32,771 bases of DNA, taken from Bordetella parapertussis (GTDB taxonomy: Bacteria; Pseudomonadota; Gammaproteobacteria; Burkholderiales; SG8-41). The stretch covers positions 1-32,771 of the forward strand of contig CAMBSS010000026.1 of NCBI GenBank assembly GCA_945870465.1. Direction: 5' to 3'. The notes under the pieces are model-generated. The model was not told where the DNA came from, did no database searches, and saw only the letters and a program-made list of their open reading frames with translations. The translations under genes were made by a program, and so were the position numbers. Position 1 is the first letter of the stretch. Every line of letters begins with the position of its first letter. This document shows positions 16,943 through 25,730 of this stretch, piece by piece.

Positions 16943-17578
16943 GTGATCAGTATTGCCTTATCGAAGGGACGCATCCTCGACGAGACCCTGCCTTTGCTCA
17001 AGGCGGCGGGCATAGTCGCGTCCGAAGATCCCGAGGCGTCGCGCAAGCTGATCATCGCGACGTCGCACCCGCAGGTGCGGCTCATCATCGTGCGCGCGAC
17101 CGACGTGCCGACTTACGTGCAGTATGGCGCCGCCGATCTCGGCATTGCCGGCGGCGACATACTCGCCGAGTATGGCGGCCTGGGACTTTATCAGCCGCTT
17201 GACCTGAAAATCGCGCGCTGCCGGCTGATGGTCGCGGTGCGCAAGGATTTCGCCTACGAGCAGGCGGTGCGCTCCGGCGCGCGGCTGCGCGTGGCCACCA
17301 AGTATTTGCAAACGGCGCGCGAGCATTTCGCGGCCAAGGGCGTGCACGTCGACCTCATCAAGCTGTACGGTTCGATGGAGCTGGCACCCTTGACCGGGCT
17401 CGCGGACGCGATCGTCGATCTGGTGAGCACCGGCAATACGCTCAAAGCCAACAACCTGGTTGCGGTCGAGGAAATCGCGCAGGTCAGCGCGCGTTTGATC
17501 GTCAACCAGGCTGCGTTCAAATTGAAACGTGCCGAGATCAAGCCGCTGCTGGATGACCTGACGCGGGCGGTCAAATGA
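16943..17578 (+). CDS. hisG: HisG, ATP phosphoribosyltransferase (short form)
   Basis: This is the first step of histidine synthesis, joining ATP and PRPP to give phosphoribosyl-ATP. It is the catalytic subunit only. At 211 residues it is the short HisG(S) form, which lacks the C-terminal regulatory domain and needs HisZ for activity and feedback control. No hisZ lies in this window. Visible signatures are [15 protein letters not shown] at the N-terminus, [14 protein letters not shown] and the PRPP-binding loop [18 protein letters not shown]. The start is a GTG without a clear ribosome binding site. Its ATGA overlap with hisD marks the start of the compact hisGDCB block. Confidence 0.95.
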   Translation: MISIALSKGRILDETLPLLKAAGIVASEDPEASRKLIIATSHPQVRLIIVRATDVPTYVQYGAADLGIAGGDILAEYGGLGLYQPLDLKIARCRLMVAVRKDFAYEQAVRSGARLRVATKYLQTAREHFAAKGVHVDLIKLYGSMELAPLTGLADAIVDLVSTGNTLKANNLVAVEEIAQVSARLIVNQAAFKLKRAEIKPLLDDLTRAVK

Positions 17579-18873
17579 TTGCGTTGCGGCGGTTGAAATC
17601 CGGCGCGCCGGATTTCGCGGCGCAGCTGGCGGCGTTGCTGGCGTTCGAGGGCGCGCAGGATGCCGCGGTCGATACGACGGTCGCGGGCATACTGGATGAC
17701 GTGAAAAAGCGCGGCGATGCGGCGGTGCTCGAATACACCTTGCGTTTCGACTCCGTGCGCGCTTCCTCGGTGGCGCAACTCGAGTTCACGCAGGACGAAA
17801 TGAAAAGCGCGCTGGCGGCGATTTCGCCGGCGCAGCGCTCGGCGCTGGAGCAGGCGGCAGCGCGGGTACGCACTTACCACGAACGTCAGCTGGCGCAGTC
17901 GTGGAGTTACACCGATGACGACGGCACGCGTCTCGGCCAGCAGGTGACGGCACTCGACCGCGTCGGGCTGTATGTGCCGGGCGGCAAGGCCGCTTATCCG
18001 TCGTCGGTATTGATGAACGCGTTGCCGGCCAAAATCGCGGGCGTGCGCGAAATCATCATGGTTGTGCCGACGCCGGGTGGCGAGAAAAATCCGTTGGTAT
18101 TGGCCGCTGCGGCGTTGGCGGGTGTGGACCGCGTGTTCGGCATCGGCGGCGCGCAGGCAATCGGCGCGCTCGCTTATGGCACATCGACGGTGCCGCAGGT
18201 CGACAAGATCGTCGGCCCCGGCAACGCGTACGTCGCCGCCGCCAAACGCCGCGTGTTCGGCGTCGTCGGCATCGACATGGTGGCGGGCCCGTCGGAAATC
18301 CTCATCGTGTGCGACGGCAGCACCGATCCCGACTGGATCGCCATGGATCTCTTTTCCCAGGCCGAGCACGACGAACTGGCGCAGGCGATTTTGCTCGCGC
18401 CGGGTGCGCACTATATCGACCAGGTCGCCGCCAGCATGGAGCGCCAGCTGGCGGGCTTGCCGCGGCGCGACGTGATCAAGGCTGCTCTCGAGAAGCGCGG
18501 CGCGCTGATCGAAGTGCGCGATGTCGAAGAGGCGTGCGAACTGGTCAACAAGATTGCGCCCGAGCATCTGGAACTGTCGGTCGCGAATCCCGAGGCGCTG
18601 CTGCCGAAAATACGCAATGCCGGCGCGATTTTCCTCGGCGCCTACACCTCCGAGGCGCTCGGTGACTACTGCGCCGGGCCCAACCACGTGCTGCCAACGT
18701 CGCGCACTGCGCGTTTTTCGTCGCCGCTGGGCGTCTACGATTTCCAGAAACGCTCGAGCGTGATCGCGGTGTCGAAAAAAGGCGCGGCCAGGCTCGGCGC
18801 AATTGCGATGGAACTCGCGCGCGGCGAAGGCCTTGCCGCGCATGCCAAGGCGGCCGAGTACCGGATGAAGTGA
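17575..18873 (+). CDS. hisD: HisD, histidinol dehydrogenase
   Basis: This zinc enzyme catalyses the last two oxidations, L-histidinol to histidine with two NAD+. The 432 residues match the family. Expected active-site residues are all visible: Gln and His in LFSQAEHDE, Glu and His in APEHLEL, Asp in [13 protein letters not shown] and the C-terminal His in [21 protein letters not shown] and the NAD-binding region [14 protein letters not shown] are also conserved. It overlaps hisG by 4 bp and is followed by hisC after 10 bp. Confidence 0.96.
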   Translation: MIALRRLKSGAPDFAAQLAALLAFEGAQDAAVDTTVAGILDDVKKRGDAAVLEYTLRFDSVRASSVAQLEFTQDEMKSALAAISPAQRSALEQAAARVRTYHERQLAQSWSYTDDDGTRLGQQVTALDRVGLYVPGGKAAYPSSVLMNALPAKIAGVREIIMVVPTPGGEKNPLVLAAAALAGVDRVFGIGGAQAIGALAYGTSTVPQVDKIVGPGNAYVAAAKRRVFGVVGIDMVAGPSEILIVCDGSTDPDWIAMDLFSQAEHDELAQAILLAPGAHYIDQVAASMERQLAGLPRRDVIKAALEKRGALIEVRDVEEACELVNKIAPEHLELSVANPEALLPKIRNAGAIFLGAYTSEALGDYCAGPNHVLPTSRTARFSSPLGVYDFQKRSSVIAVSKKGAARLGAIAMELARGEGLAAHAKAAEYRMK

Positions 18874-18883
18874 TGGTTTGATC

Positions 18884-19954
18884 ATGCAGAAAACGCCTGA
18901 AGACATCATTCGCAGCGAGATACTGGCTTTCAAGGGGTATCGCGTGCCCGACCACGCCGGCATGATCAAGCTCGACGCCATGGAGAATCCGTATCGCCTG
19001 CCCGCGGACCTGATGGCGGCGGTCGCGGCGCGCGTGACGGACGCCGCGCTCAATCGCTATCCGGATTTCGAAGCGCCGGGGCTCAAAGCGCAATTGCGCG
19101 CGCTGATGCGCGTGCCTGACGGCATGGACATCATCCTCGGCAACGGCTCCGACGAATTGATCCAGATGCTCATGCTCGCGGTCGCGCGGCCAGGGGCTGC
19201 AATGGTCGGCCTCGAGCCGTCGTTCGTGATGTTCCGCATACTGGCGACCGTCGCCGGGCTTAATTACGTCAGCGTGCCGCTGACCGATGACTTCAACATC
19301 GATGCGGCAGCAACGCTGGCGGCGATCGAGCAATATCAACCGCCGCTGATTTTTATTACCTACCCGAACAATCCAACCGGCAATCTGTTCGACGCCGCCG
19401 TGGTCGAGCGCATCATCAAGGCGGCGCCCGGCATCGTGGTGGTCGACGAGGCTTATCACGCTTTTGCGTCGGCCAGCTTCATGCCGCGCCTGGCCGAGTT
19501 TCCGAACCTGCTGGTGATGCGCACGGTGTCCAAGCTGGGACTCGCGGGGCTGCGCCTCGGTCTGCTGGCCGGGCGCAGTTCATGGCTGGAGCAGATAGCC
19601 AAATTGCGATTGCCGTATAATGTCAATGTCCTGACGCAACTCGCGGCGGGCGAAGTTTTGCGGCACCCGGAAGTGTTCGACGCGCAGGCCGCCACCATCC
19701 GCGGCGAACGGGCGCGTCTTACCGCCGAACTGCGGCGCATTCCCGGGGTCACAGCCTACGCCAGCGAAGCGAACTTTATTTTGTTCAAGGTGGCCGGGGC
19801 GGACAAGATTTTCGACGGGCTCAAACAACGCGGGGTCCTGATCAAAAGTATGCATGGCACGCATCCGCTGTTGTCCGATTGCCTGCGGGTAACGGTGGGT
19901 ACGCCCACAGAAAACGTGCAATTCCTGGCGGCACTTGCCGCGCTCATGTCCTGA
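18884..19954 (+). CDS. hisC: HisC, histidinol-phosphate aminotransferase
   Basis: This PLP-dependent class I/II aminotransferase converts imidazole acetol-phosphate to histidinol-phosphate. I chose the ATG at 18884 (356 aa). A TTG two codons upstream is possible but adds nothing. Key motifs are [11 protein letters not shown] near the N-terminus, [21 protein letters not shown], the PLP-contacting VVDEAYHAF and the Schiff-base lysine in [13 protein letters not shown]. The spacing after hisD is 10 bp, in line with the operon, and hisB follows after 23 bp. Confidence 0.95.
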   Translation: MQKTPEDIIRSEILAFKGYRVPDHAGMIKLDAMENPYRLPADLMAAVAARVTDAALNRYPDFEAPGLKAQLRALMRVPDGMDIILGNGSDELIQMLMLAVARPGAAMVGLEPSFVMFRILATVAGLNYVSVPLTDDFNIDAAATLAAIEQYQPPLIFITYPNNPTGNLFDAAVVERIIKAAPGIVVVDEAYHAFASASFMPRLAEFPNLLVMRTVSKLGLAGLRLGLLAGRSSWLEQIAKLRLPYNVNVLTQLAAGEVLRHPEVFDAQAATIRGERARLTAELRRIPGVTAYASEANFILFKVAGADKIFDGLKQRGVLIKSMHGTHPLLSDCLRVTVGTPTENVQFLAALAALMS

Positions 19955-19977
19955 CTTTTTACATAGCTGAACCGACC

Positions 19978-20568
19978 ATGGCCACGCGCAGCGCGGAAAT
20001 CAAACGCGATACCAAAGAAACGCAGATCCGCGTCAAGCTCGATCTTGACGGCAGCGGCGCGAGCCAGCTCGCGACCGGGGTGCCGTTTCTCGATCACATG
20101 CTCGATCAGGTCGCGCGCCATGGCGCGTTCGACCTCGAAATCGAAGCCAGGGGCGATCTGCACATCGACGCGCATCACACCGTCGAGGACATCGGCATCA
20201 CGCTCGGCCAGGCCTTCGTCAAGGCGCTCGGCGCCAAGGATGGCATACGCCGTTACGGCCACGCCTATGTGCCGCTCGACGAAGCGTTGTCGCGCGTGGT
20301 GGTCGACCTCTCGGGCCGTCCGGGACTGTCGCTGAAAATCGACTTTGTGCGCGCGCGTATCGGCGAGTTCGACGTCGATCTGGTGCATGAATTCTTCCAG
20401 GGCTTCACCAATCACGCGCTGGTCACGCTGCACGTCGACAATCTCAAGGGCGACAACGCGCACCACCAGGCGGAAACCGCATTCAAGGCATTCGGCCGCG
20501 CCTTGCGCATGGCGGTCGAGCTCGACCCGCGGATGAAGGGCGTGCCGTCGACCAAGGGCAGTCTCTAG
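19978..20568 (+). CDS. hisB: HisB, imidazoleglycerol-phosphate dehydratase
   Basis: This manganese enzyme dehydrates imidazoleglycerol phosphate. It is the single-function dehydratase form, without the N-terminal phosphatase domain of E. coli HisB, so histidinol-phosphatase must be encoded elsewhere. The ATG at 19978 gives 196 residues with metal-binding histidine motifs [25 protein letters not shown] and [17 protein letters not shown]. The C-terminus VPSTKGSL is the normal family end. The TAG stop lies at the outer edge of the left terminal repeat of the element that follows, so two of its three bases belong to that repeat. Confidence 0.95.
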   Translation: MATRSAEIKRDTKETQIRVKLDLDGSGASQLATGVPFLDHMLDQVARHGAFDLEIEARGDLHIDAHHTVEDIGITLGQAFVKALGAKDGIRRYGHAYVPLDEALSRVVVDLSGRPGLSLKIDFVRARIGEFDVDLVHEFFQGFTNHALVTLHVDNLKGDNAHHQAETAFKAFGRALRMAVELDPRMKGVPSTKGSL

Positions 20569-20833
20569 AGTGCCTAACACCATGAAACGCGCGATGTGCT
20601 GTCACGATTTTGGCTCAGGGCTAGAAGAAAGTCCCGCGGCTTAGTCATTCTAAGCAAGGGGCTTTCGACAACGCCATGTGCCAAAACTCGTGCCAGTCCG
20701 AAGGGTTGCAGCCAGAATCGGCGCTATCTGCGTTGCTCGTCTTGCGAATACATAGAGTATTCGCTTCACCGGGCGCCTTGCTATCACCAATTCTGGCAGC
20801 AACGCACACGTGTTTCATGGTGTTAGGCACTCT
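20567..20833 (+). mobile_element. MITE-like structured element with perfect 22-bp terminal inverted repeats
   Basis: This accounts for nearly all of the 304-bp gap between hisB and hisH. The ends, AGAGTGCCTAACACCATGAA plus AC (20567-20588) and its exact reverse complement (20812-20833), bound 267 bp. Inside are two nested hairpin arms. Arm A pairs 20599-20621 with 20673-20696 and encloses GAAAGTCCC/GGGGCTTTC (20627-20635, 20658-20666) and GCTTAG/CTAAGC (20639-20644, 20650-20655). Arm B pairs 20705-20728 with 20780-20803 (19 of 24) and encloses the perfect hairpin GCGAATAC/GTATTCGC (20744-20751, 20757-20764). It carries no credible gene and no clear target duplication. It looks like a non-autonomous mobile or dispersed palindromic element. 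Confidence 0.75.
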
Positions 20834-20872
20834 CGGCCGGCCTTCTGGCAGCGCCGCGCCGAGCTTTCGCAT

Positions 20873-21550
20873 ATGACTGATATCGCCGTCATCGACTACG
20901 GGATGGGCAACCTGCATTCCGTCGCGACCCGCTTGAAACAGGCGGCGCCCGGACTTGAGGTCACGGTCACCGGCGATCCCGCGGTAGTGGCGCGCGCCGC
21001 GCGGGTGGTGTTTCCCGGGCAGGGTGCGATGCCCGACTGCATGCGTGAACTCGACGCGCATGGCTTGCGCGAGGCGGTGCTCGACGCCGCGTACAACAAA
21101 CCCTTTCTCGGCATCTGTATCGGATTGCAGATGTTGTTCGCCCACAGCGACGAGGGCGACGTCGCCTGCCTCGGCGTGCTGCCGGGACGGGTGCGCCGGT
21201 TCGCCGGCGCCATGGTCACCGCCGCCGGTGAGCGCGTGAAGGTGCCGCACATGGGCTGGAACCGTGTGCGCCAGGTTGCGCCGCACCCCTTGTGGGGCGG
21301 CGTGCCCGATGAGACGCGGTTTTATTTCGTGCACAGCTATTACGTGGAAACCGCCGCACCCGGGCTGGTGGCCGGTAGCAGCGACTATCCGCAGCCGTTT
21401 ACCTGCGCGATTGCGCGCGAAAACGTGTTTGCGGTGCAGTTTCACCCCGAAAAAAGCGGTGCGGACGGGCTGCAGCTGTTGCAGAACTTCGTGCAGTGGC
21501 AGCCCGCCGGCCGGCTCCAGCGTCCGCGCCGTACGGTGGCTGCGGGTTGA
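20873..21550 (+). CDS. hisH: HisH, glutaminase subunit of imidazole glycerol phosphate synthase
   Basis: This class I glutamine amidotransferase passes ammonia to HisF. The ATG at 20873 gives 225 residues and the usual opening IAVIDYGMGNLHSV. A longer reading from 20810 would begin inside the terminal repeat of the preceding element, so I rejected it. The nucleophile Cys lies in FLGICIGLQMLF, and the His-Glu pair in FHPEKSG. PHMGWNRV and FVHSYYVE are also conserved. The last 15 or so residues (RLQRPRRTVAAG) extend past the normal HisH end. It is isolated by 304 bp upstream and 160 bp downstream, unlike the other his genes. Confidence 0.94.
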   Translation: MTDIAVIDYGMGNLHSVATRLKQAAPGLEVTVTGDPAVVARAARVVFPGQGAMPDCMRELDAHGLREAVLDAAYNKPFLGICIGLQMLFAHSDEGDVACLGVLPGRVRRFAGAMVTAAGERVKVPHMGWNRVRQVAPHPLWGGVPDETRFYFVHSYYVETAAPGLVAGSSDYPQPFTCAIARENVFAVQFHPEKSGADGLQLLQNFVQWQPAGRLQRPRRTVAAG

Positions 21551-21579
21551 GGCGCTATGCGAACCGCCGCCGCGTGTAG

Positions 21580-21585
21580 TATGAT
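21580..21585 (+). promoter_or_regulatory. Possible -10 box in the hisH-hisA gap
   Basis: TATGAT is close to the sigma-70 -10 consensus and sits about 125 bases before hisA. The -35 position (21557-21562, ATGCGA) is poor, so this is only a weak candidate for a second promoter serving hisA-hisF-hisI-hisE. Confidence 0.2.
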
Positions 21586-21710
21586 GATTTTCAACCGTGA
21601 TTTCACCAGCCTTTGTCCTCCTCAGCTGCGCTTTCGCATAACGCCCCTTCCTCCGGCAGGACTAATCCCGGCTTTTCCGAACGACTTCCCGTAACCAGTT
21701 ACCGCGCAGC

Positions 21711-22466
21711 ATGCTGATAATCCCGGCGATAGATCTCAAGGACGGCAAGTGTGTACGCCTGAAACAAGGCGACATGACGGACGCCACCGTTTTTTCGGAG
21801 GACCCCGGCGCGATGGCTGAGCAATGGGTGAAGCAGGGCGCGCGCCGCCTTCACGTGGTCGATTTGAACGGGGCGGTCGCCGGCAAGCCGAAAAACGAAG
21901 CTGCCATCAAGGCCATCATGGCTGCGGTGGGCGACCGCATACCGGTGCAACTCGGCGGCGGCATCCGCGATCTCGACACCATAGAGCGCTATATCGACAG
22001 CGGCATCCGTTACGTGATCATCGGCACTGCCGCGGTGAAAACGCCGGGTTTCCTGCATGACGCGTGCACCGCGTTCACTGGCCACGTGATGGTGGCGCTC
22101 GACGCCAAGGACGGCAAGGTCGCGGTCGACGGCTGGTCGAAAATGACCGGCCACGACGTGATCGACCTCGCAAAGAAATTCGAGGATTACGGCAGCGAAG
22201 CCATTATCTACACCGATATCGGCCGCGACGGCATGCTGACGGGCGTCAATATCAAGGCCACCGTCGAACTCGCGCGCCAGCTGTCGGTGCCGGTGATCGC
22301 GAGCGGCGGCATCACCGATCTCGAAGACGTCAAGGCGCTGTGCAAGGTCGAGTCCGACGGCATCATAGGCGCGATCACCGGGCGCGCGGTGTACCAGGGC
22401 ACGCTCGATTTCGCCGCCGCGCAGAAGCTCGCCGACAAACTATCGCAAAAGAAAGGAGAGGCGTGA
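21711..22466 (+). CDS. hisA: HisA, ProFAR isomerase
   Basis: This (beta-alpha)8-barrel enzyme isomerises ProFAR to PRFAR. The N-terminal catalytic Asp is in [15 protein letters not shown]. The first phosphate-binding loop is in [13 protein letters not shown], and the second catalytic Asp region reads [16 protein letters not shown]. The C-terminal [14 protein letters not shown] completes the phosphate site. Length (251 aa) is typical. The stop codon lies in the first copy of a 7-bp tandem repeat in the spacer before hisF. Confidence 0.95.
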   Translation: MLIIPAIDLKDGKCVRLKQGDMTDATVFSEDPGAMAEQWVKQGARRLHVVDLNGAVAGKPKNEAAIKAIMAAVGDRIPVQLGGGIRDLDTIERYIDSGIRYVIIGTAAVKTPGFLHDACTAFTGHVMVALDAKDGKVAVDGWSKMTGHDVIDLAKKFEDYGSEAIIYTDIGRDGMLTGVNIKATVELARQLSVPVIASGGITDLEDVKALCKVESDGIIGAITGRAVYQGTLDFAAAQKLADKLSQKKGEA

Positions 22467-22530
22467 GGCGTTAGGCGTGAGGCGGTTCCAGCTAGTTCCC
22501 TCTTTCCTCTCTCCCTTCTCCTGTCGCCCG
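22460..22530 (+). repeat. Heptamer-iterated hisA-hisF spacer (purine arm then pyrimidine arm)
   Basis: Three tandem 7-mers (GGCGTGA, GGCGTTA, GGCGTGA, then GGCGG) at 22460-22484 include the hisA stop codon. They are followed by a pyrimidine-only run (TCCCTCTTTCCTCTCTCCCT and onward) that reaches almost to the hisF ATG. No purine-rich ribosome binding site lies in front of hisF. The G-rich and C/T-rich halves could pair loosely. The spacer after tatA has a similar plan. Confidence 0.55.
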
Positions 22531-23301
<771 letters not shown>

Positions 23302-23368
23302 GGCGGACGGAGTAAAATCGCGGCTGGCGGTTACATGTTCAACCTTCATCGCGCGGCGCTTACGGCAT

Positions 23369-23758
23369 ATGTCGGACAACTGGCTTAACAAGGTAAACTG
23401 GGCGCAGGATGGGCTGGTGCCCGCAGTCGCCCAGGAAACGGCGAGCGGCCGCGTGTTGACACTCGCGTGGATGGACCGCGAAGCGCTGAAAAAGACCGTC
23501 GAAACCGGCGAAGTCCACTACTGGTCGCGTTCGCGCAAGAAGATCTGGCACAAGGGCGAGGAATCCGGCCACGTGCAGAAAGTGCGCAGCATCCGGCTGG
23601 ATTGCGACGAGGACGTGATACTGGTGGAAGTCGAGCAGGCGGGCGGCATCGCCTGCCACACCGGCCGCCACAGTTGTTTCTATCAGCAGCTTGTCAATGG
23701 CGAATGGGTGGAGACGGAGCCGGTATTGAAAGATCCGCGGAACATCTACAAAAAATGA
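23369..23758 (+). CDS. hisI: HisI, phosphoribosyl-AMP cyclohydrolase
   Basis: This zinc and magnesium enzyme opens the adenine ring of PR-AMP, the third pathway step. The 129-residue protein is separate from HisE, whereas enterobacteria have a HisIE fusion. Signatures are [11 protein letters not shown], the [18 protein letters not shown] block, the acidic metal site [13 protein letters not shown] and the zinc-ligand segment [11 protein letters not shown]. It overlaps hisE by 4 bp (ATGA), so the two subunits are translated together. Confidence 0.95.
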   Translation: MSDNWLNKVNWAQDGLVPAVAQETASGRVLTLAWMDREALKKTVETGEVHYWSRSRKKIWHKGEESGHVQKVRSIRLDCDEDVILVEVEQAGGIACHTGRHSCFYQQLVNGEWVETEPVLKDPRNIYKK

Positions 23759-24075
23759 TTGACCCCACGATACTGCGGCGCCTGTCCGCGACCATCGCCG
23801 AGCGCAAGGGCGCCGACGCCGCGAGTTCTTACGTCGCCGGGCTGTTCGGCAAAGGCCACGACGCGATACTCAAGAAAGTCGCGGAGGAGGCCGCCGAAAC
23901 GCTGCTGGCGGCCAAGGACGGTGATAAACTGCACGTCGTGCGCGAAACCGCCGACCTGTGGTTTCACTGCCTGGTGTTGCTGGCGTGGCACGGACTGACG
24001 AGCGACGACGTGCTGGCCGAATTGCACCGGCGCGAAGGCATTTCGGGCGTCGACGAGAAAAAGTCGCGCAAGTGA
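23755..24075 (+). CDS. hisE: HisE, phosphoribosyl-ATP pyrophosphatase
   Basis: This MazG-like all-alpha pyrophosphohydrolase converts PR-ATP to PR-AMP, the second pathway step. The ATG at 23755 overlaps the hisI stop and gives 106 residues. A much longer frame from 23467 lies inside hisI and was rejected. Metal-binding acidic motifs [18 protein letters not shown] and [15 protein letters not shown] are the family hallmark. It is the last gene of the his run. Many betaproteobacteria have a HIT-family gene between hisE and tatA, which is absent here. Confidence 0.94.
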   Translation: MIDPTILRRLSATIAERKGADAASSYVAGLFGKGHDAILKKVAEEAAETLLAAKDGDKLHVVRETADLWFHCLVLLAWHGLTSDDVLAELHRREGISGVDEKKSRK

Positions 24076-24143
24076 CCGCGCGCATCGGCGGCGGCGCGCA
24101 AACAGGTCAAAGTTAGGCGCAGACGAAAGAAACTACACGAAAA

Positions 24144-24172
24144 GCCGCGCGCTCGAGAGCGCGGGCGTTTTC
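24144..24172 (+). terminator. Possible intrinsic terminator after the his operon
   Basis: CGCGCTC (24148-24154) pairs with GAGCGCG (24157-24163), extended by GCC/GGC across one bulged G, and is followed by GTTTTC. The stem is GC-rich but the loop is very short and the T run has only four bases. It may only lessen read-through from hisE into tatA. Confidence 0.4.
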
Positions 24173-24191
24173 AAGTCAGGGGAGTGGGAAC

Positions 24192-24422
24192 ATGGGTTCA
24201 TTAAGCATTTGGCACTGGCTGATCGTGCTGGTGGTCGTGGTGCTGATATTCGGCACCAAGAAGCTGCGCAACCTGGGCGGTGACCTCGGCAGCGCGGTCA
24301 AGGGCTTCAAGGACGGCATGAAGCCGGAAGACGACAAGCCGCAGCCGCACGCGGAAATTCACCCCGCCGCCGGCCAGACCATCGAAGGCGAAGTGAAGAA
24401 GGAAACGCAGTCGAAAGTGTGA
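24192..24422 (+). CDS. tatA: TatA, twin-arginine translocase subunit
   Basis: This protein forms the pore-making oligomer of the Tat system, which exports folded proteins. The 76 residues comprise a short N-terminus (MGSLSIWHW), one membrane helix ([12 protein letters not shown]), the hinge GTKKLRNLG and an amphipathic helix [14 protein letters not shown] charged tail rich in K, E and Q follows. A GGGGAG box lies just upstream of the ATG. The 61-bp spacer to tatB contains a possible hairpin (24435-24459). Confidence 0.94.
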   Translation: MGSLSIWHWLIVLVVVVLIFGTKKLRNLGGDLGSAVKGFKDGMKPEDDKPQPHAEIHPAAGQTIEGEVKKETQSKV

Positions 24423-24434
24423 GGCGCAAGGCCG

Positions 24435-24459
24435 ACGGGGCAAAGCATGGTCTCCCCGT
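24435..24459 (+). terminator. Possible attenuating hairpin between tatA and tatB
   Basis: ACGGGG (24435-24440) pairs with CCCCGT (24454-24459) around a 13-base loop and is followed by TTTCCC. The six-base stem could reduce read-through or protect the tatA transcript end. It is too weak to call with confidence. Confidence 0.25.
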
Positions 24460-24483
24460 TTCCCGCCCCTCGCTCCCCATTTC

Positions 24484-24900
24484 ATGTTCGACGTAGGATT
24501 CTCCGAAATCGTCGTTATCGCGGTCGTCGCGCTGATCGTGATCGGGCCCGAGCGCCTGCCGAAAGTGGCGCGCACGCTTGGCCATCTGTTCGGACGCATG
24601 CAGCGCTACGTCAACGACGTGAAATCCGATATCTCCCGCGAAATGGAACTCGATGAACTGCGCAAGCTGCAGGCGAGCGTGCAGGACGCGGCGCACGCCA
24701 TCGAGCAGACGGTGACCAAGGAAGTCAGCGCCACCGAATCGCAGTTGAACAGCATCGCGACAACCGCGCAGGAAGCCGTGCAGCCGGCGGTGGAGCCGGC
24801 GGTCGCGGCTGGCGCCGACGCCATTGTCACGCCGGCGACCAGCGCGCAGCTCGAACTCGGGCTTGACGCGGCGGCGCAGGCGGCGCGCAAGCAAGCCTGA
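24484..24900 (+). CDS. tatB: TatB, twin-arginine translocase subunit
   Basis: This is the receptor-complex subunit that binds Tat signal peptides with TatC. The N-terminus MFDVGFSEIVVIAVVALIVIGPERLP contains the TatB-type membrane helix with the conserved Glu and the GPERLP hinge. A long amphipathic helix (VARTLGHLFGRMQRYVNDVK) and a 70-residue Ala/Glu-rich tail follow. At 138 residues it is typical. No Shine-Dalgarno box precedes the ATG. The leader is almost all pyrimidine (24450-24483), as before hisF. Confidence 0.93.
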   Translation: MFDVGFSEIVVIAVVALIVIGPERLPKVARTLGHLFGRMQRYVNDVKSDISREMELDELRKLQASVQDAAHAIEQTVTKEVSATESQLNSIATTAQEAVQPAVEPAVAAGADAIVTPATSAQLELGLDAAAQAARKQA

Positions 24901-24935
24901 ACACGACGCCGCGCACCAGACGCGCGGCAACCCCC

Positions 24936-25709
24936 ATGAGCACACAAGATACTTTCATTTCCCATCTGGTCGAATTGCGCGACCGGTTGCTGCGCGCGAT
25001 CCTCGCCGTATTGATTGTGTTCCTGTGCCTGTTTCCGTGGGCCAAGGACATGTACACCCTGCTGGCGCAGCCGCTGCTTGCGGTGTTGCCGCAGGGCGGC
25101 CAGATGATAGCCACCGACGTGGTCGGCGTGTTCCTGGTGCCGATGAAGGTCGCGCTGCTGGTCGCGTTCGTGATCGCGCTGCCCTACGTCCTGTTTCAGA
25201 TATGGGCGTTCGTCGCGCCCGGCCTTTACACGCATGAAAAACGGCTGGTGCTGCCACTCATCATTACCAGCACGCTGTTGTTCATCGCCGGCATGGCGTT
25301 CGCGTACTTCCTGGTTTTCCCGGTGGTGTTCACGTTCATGGCGTCGATCGCGCCCGAAGGCGTGGCGTGGATGACCGACATCGAAAAGTATTTGAGTTTC
25401 GCGCTGACCATGTTCGTTGCGTTCGGCGTTACGTTCGAGGTGCCGGTCGCCGTGGTCCTGCTGGTGCGCATGAATATCGTGACCGTCGAAAAGCTGCGCG
25501 AGATCAGGTCCTATGTAATCGTCGGCGCATTTGTGATCGGCGCGGTGTTTACCCCGCCGGACGTAATTTCACAGTTGATGCTGGCGGTGCCGCTCTGGGT
25601 CCTGTACGAACTCGGCATCCTGGTCGCCAGCATGATGGCGAAGCCGCAGGCGGCGGACGGCGACGCAACGGCACCCGCCAAACCTGAAGCCGAACCGGGC
25701 AAGGACTGA
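24936..25709 (+). CDS. tatC: TatC, twin-arginine translocase channel subunit
   Basis: This polytopic inner-membrane protein is the core receptor for twin-arginine signals. It opens with the conserved FISHLVELRDRLLRAI. It has the first periplasmic loop with the PFFV-like region around VVGVFLVPMKVALLVAF, and the FQIWAFVAPGLYTHEKR loop with its conserved glutamate. GVTFEVPVAVVLLVRMNIV and the final helices follow. Six membrane segments can be traced. Length (257 aa) is normal. It converges with the protease gene, 21 bp away on the other strand. Confidence 0.95.
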   Translation: MSTQDTFISHLVELRDRLLRAILAVLIVFLCLFPWAKDMYTLLAQPLLAVLPQGGQMIATDVVGVFLVPMKVALLVAFVIALPYVLFQIWAFVAPGLYTHEKRLVLPLIITSTLLFIAGMAFAYFLVFPVVFTFMASIAPEGVAWMTDIEKYLSFALTMFVAFGVTFEVPVAVVLLVRMNIVTVEKLREIRSYVIVGAFVIGAVFTPPDVISQLMLAVPLWVLYELGILVASMMAKPQAADGDATAPAKPEAEPGKD

Positions 25710-25730
25710 TCCGGCACCGGCTTTAGCGCG

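Noticed and set aside
16834..17202. Frame through the 9-bp repeat ([14 protein letters not shown] product) reading into hisG
   Set aside because: The repetitive peptide is simply the translation of the tandem 9-mers, and the frame conflicts with hisG.
17254..19053. 599-codon open frame on the minus strand across hisG-hisD-hisC
   Set aside because: It is antisense to three well-supported enzymes, rich in Arg and His without domain motifs, and typical of shadow frames in GC-rich DNA.
20596..20876. Short Cys-rich frames (76 and 66 codons) inside the hisB-hisH element
   Set aside because: They span the hairpin arms and a terminal repeat, have no ribosome binding site, and are explained by the palindromic structure.
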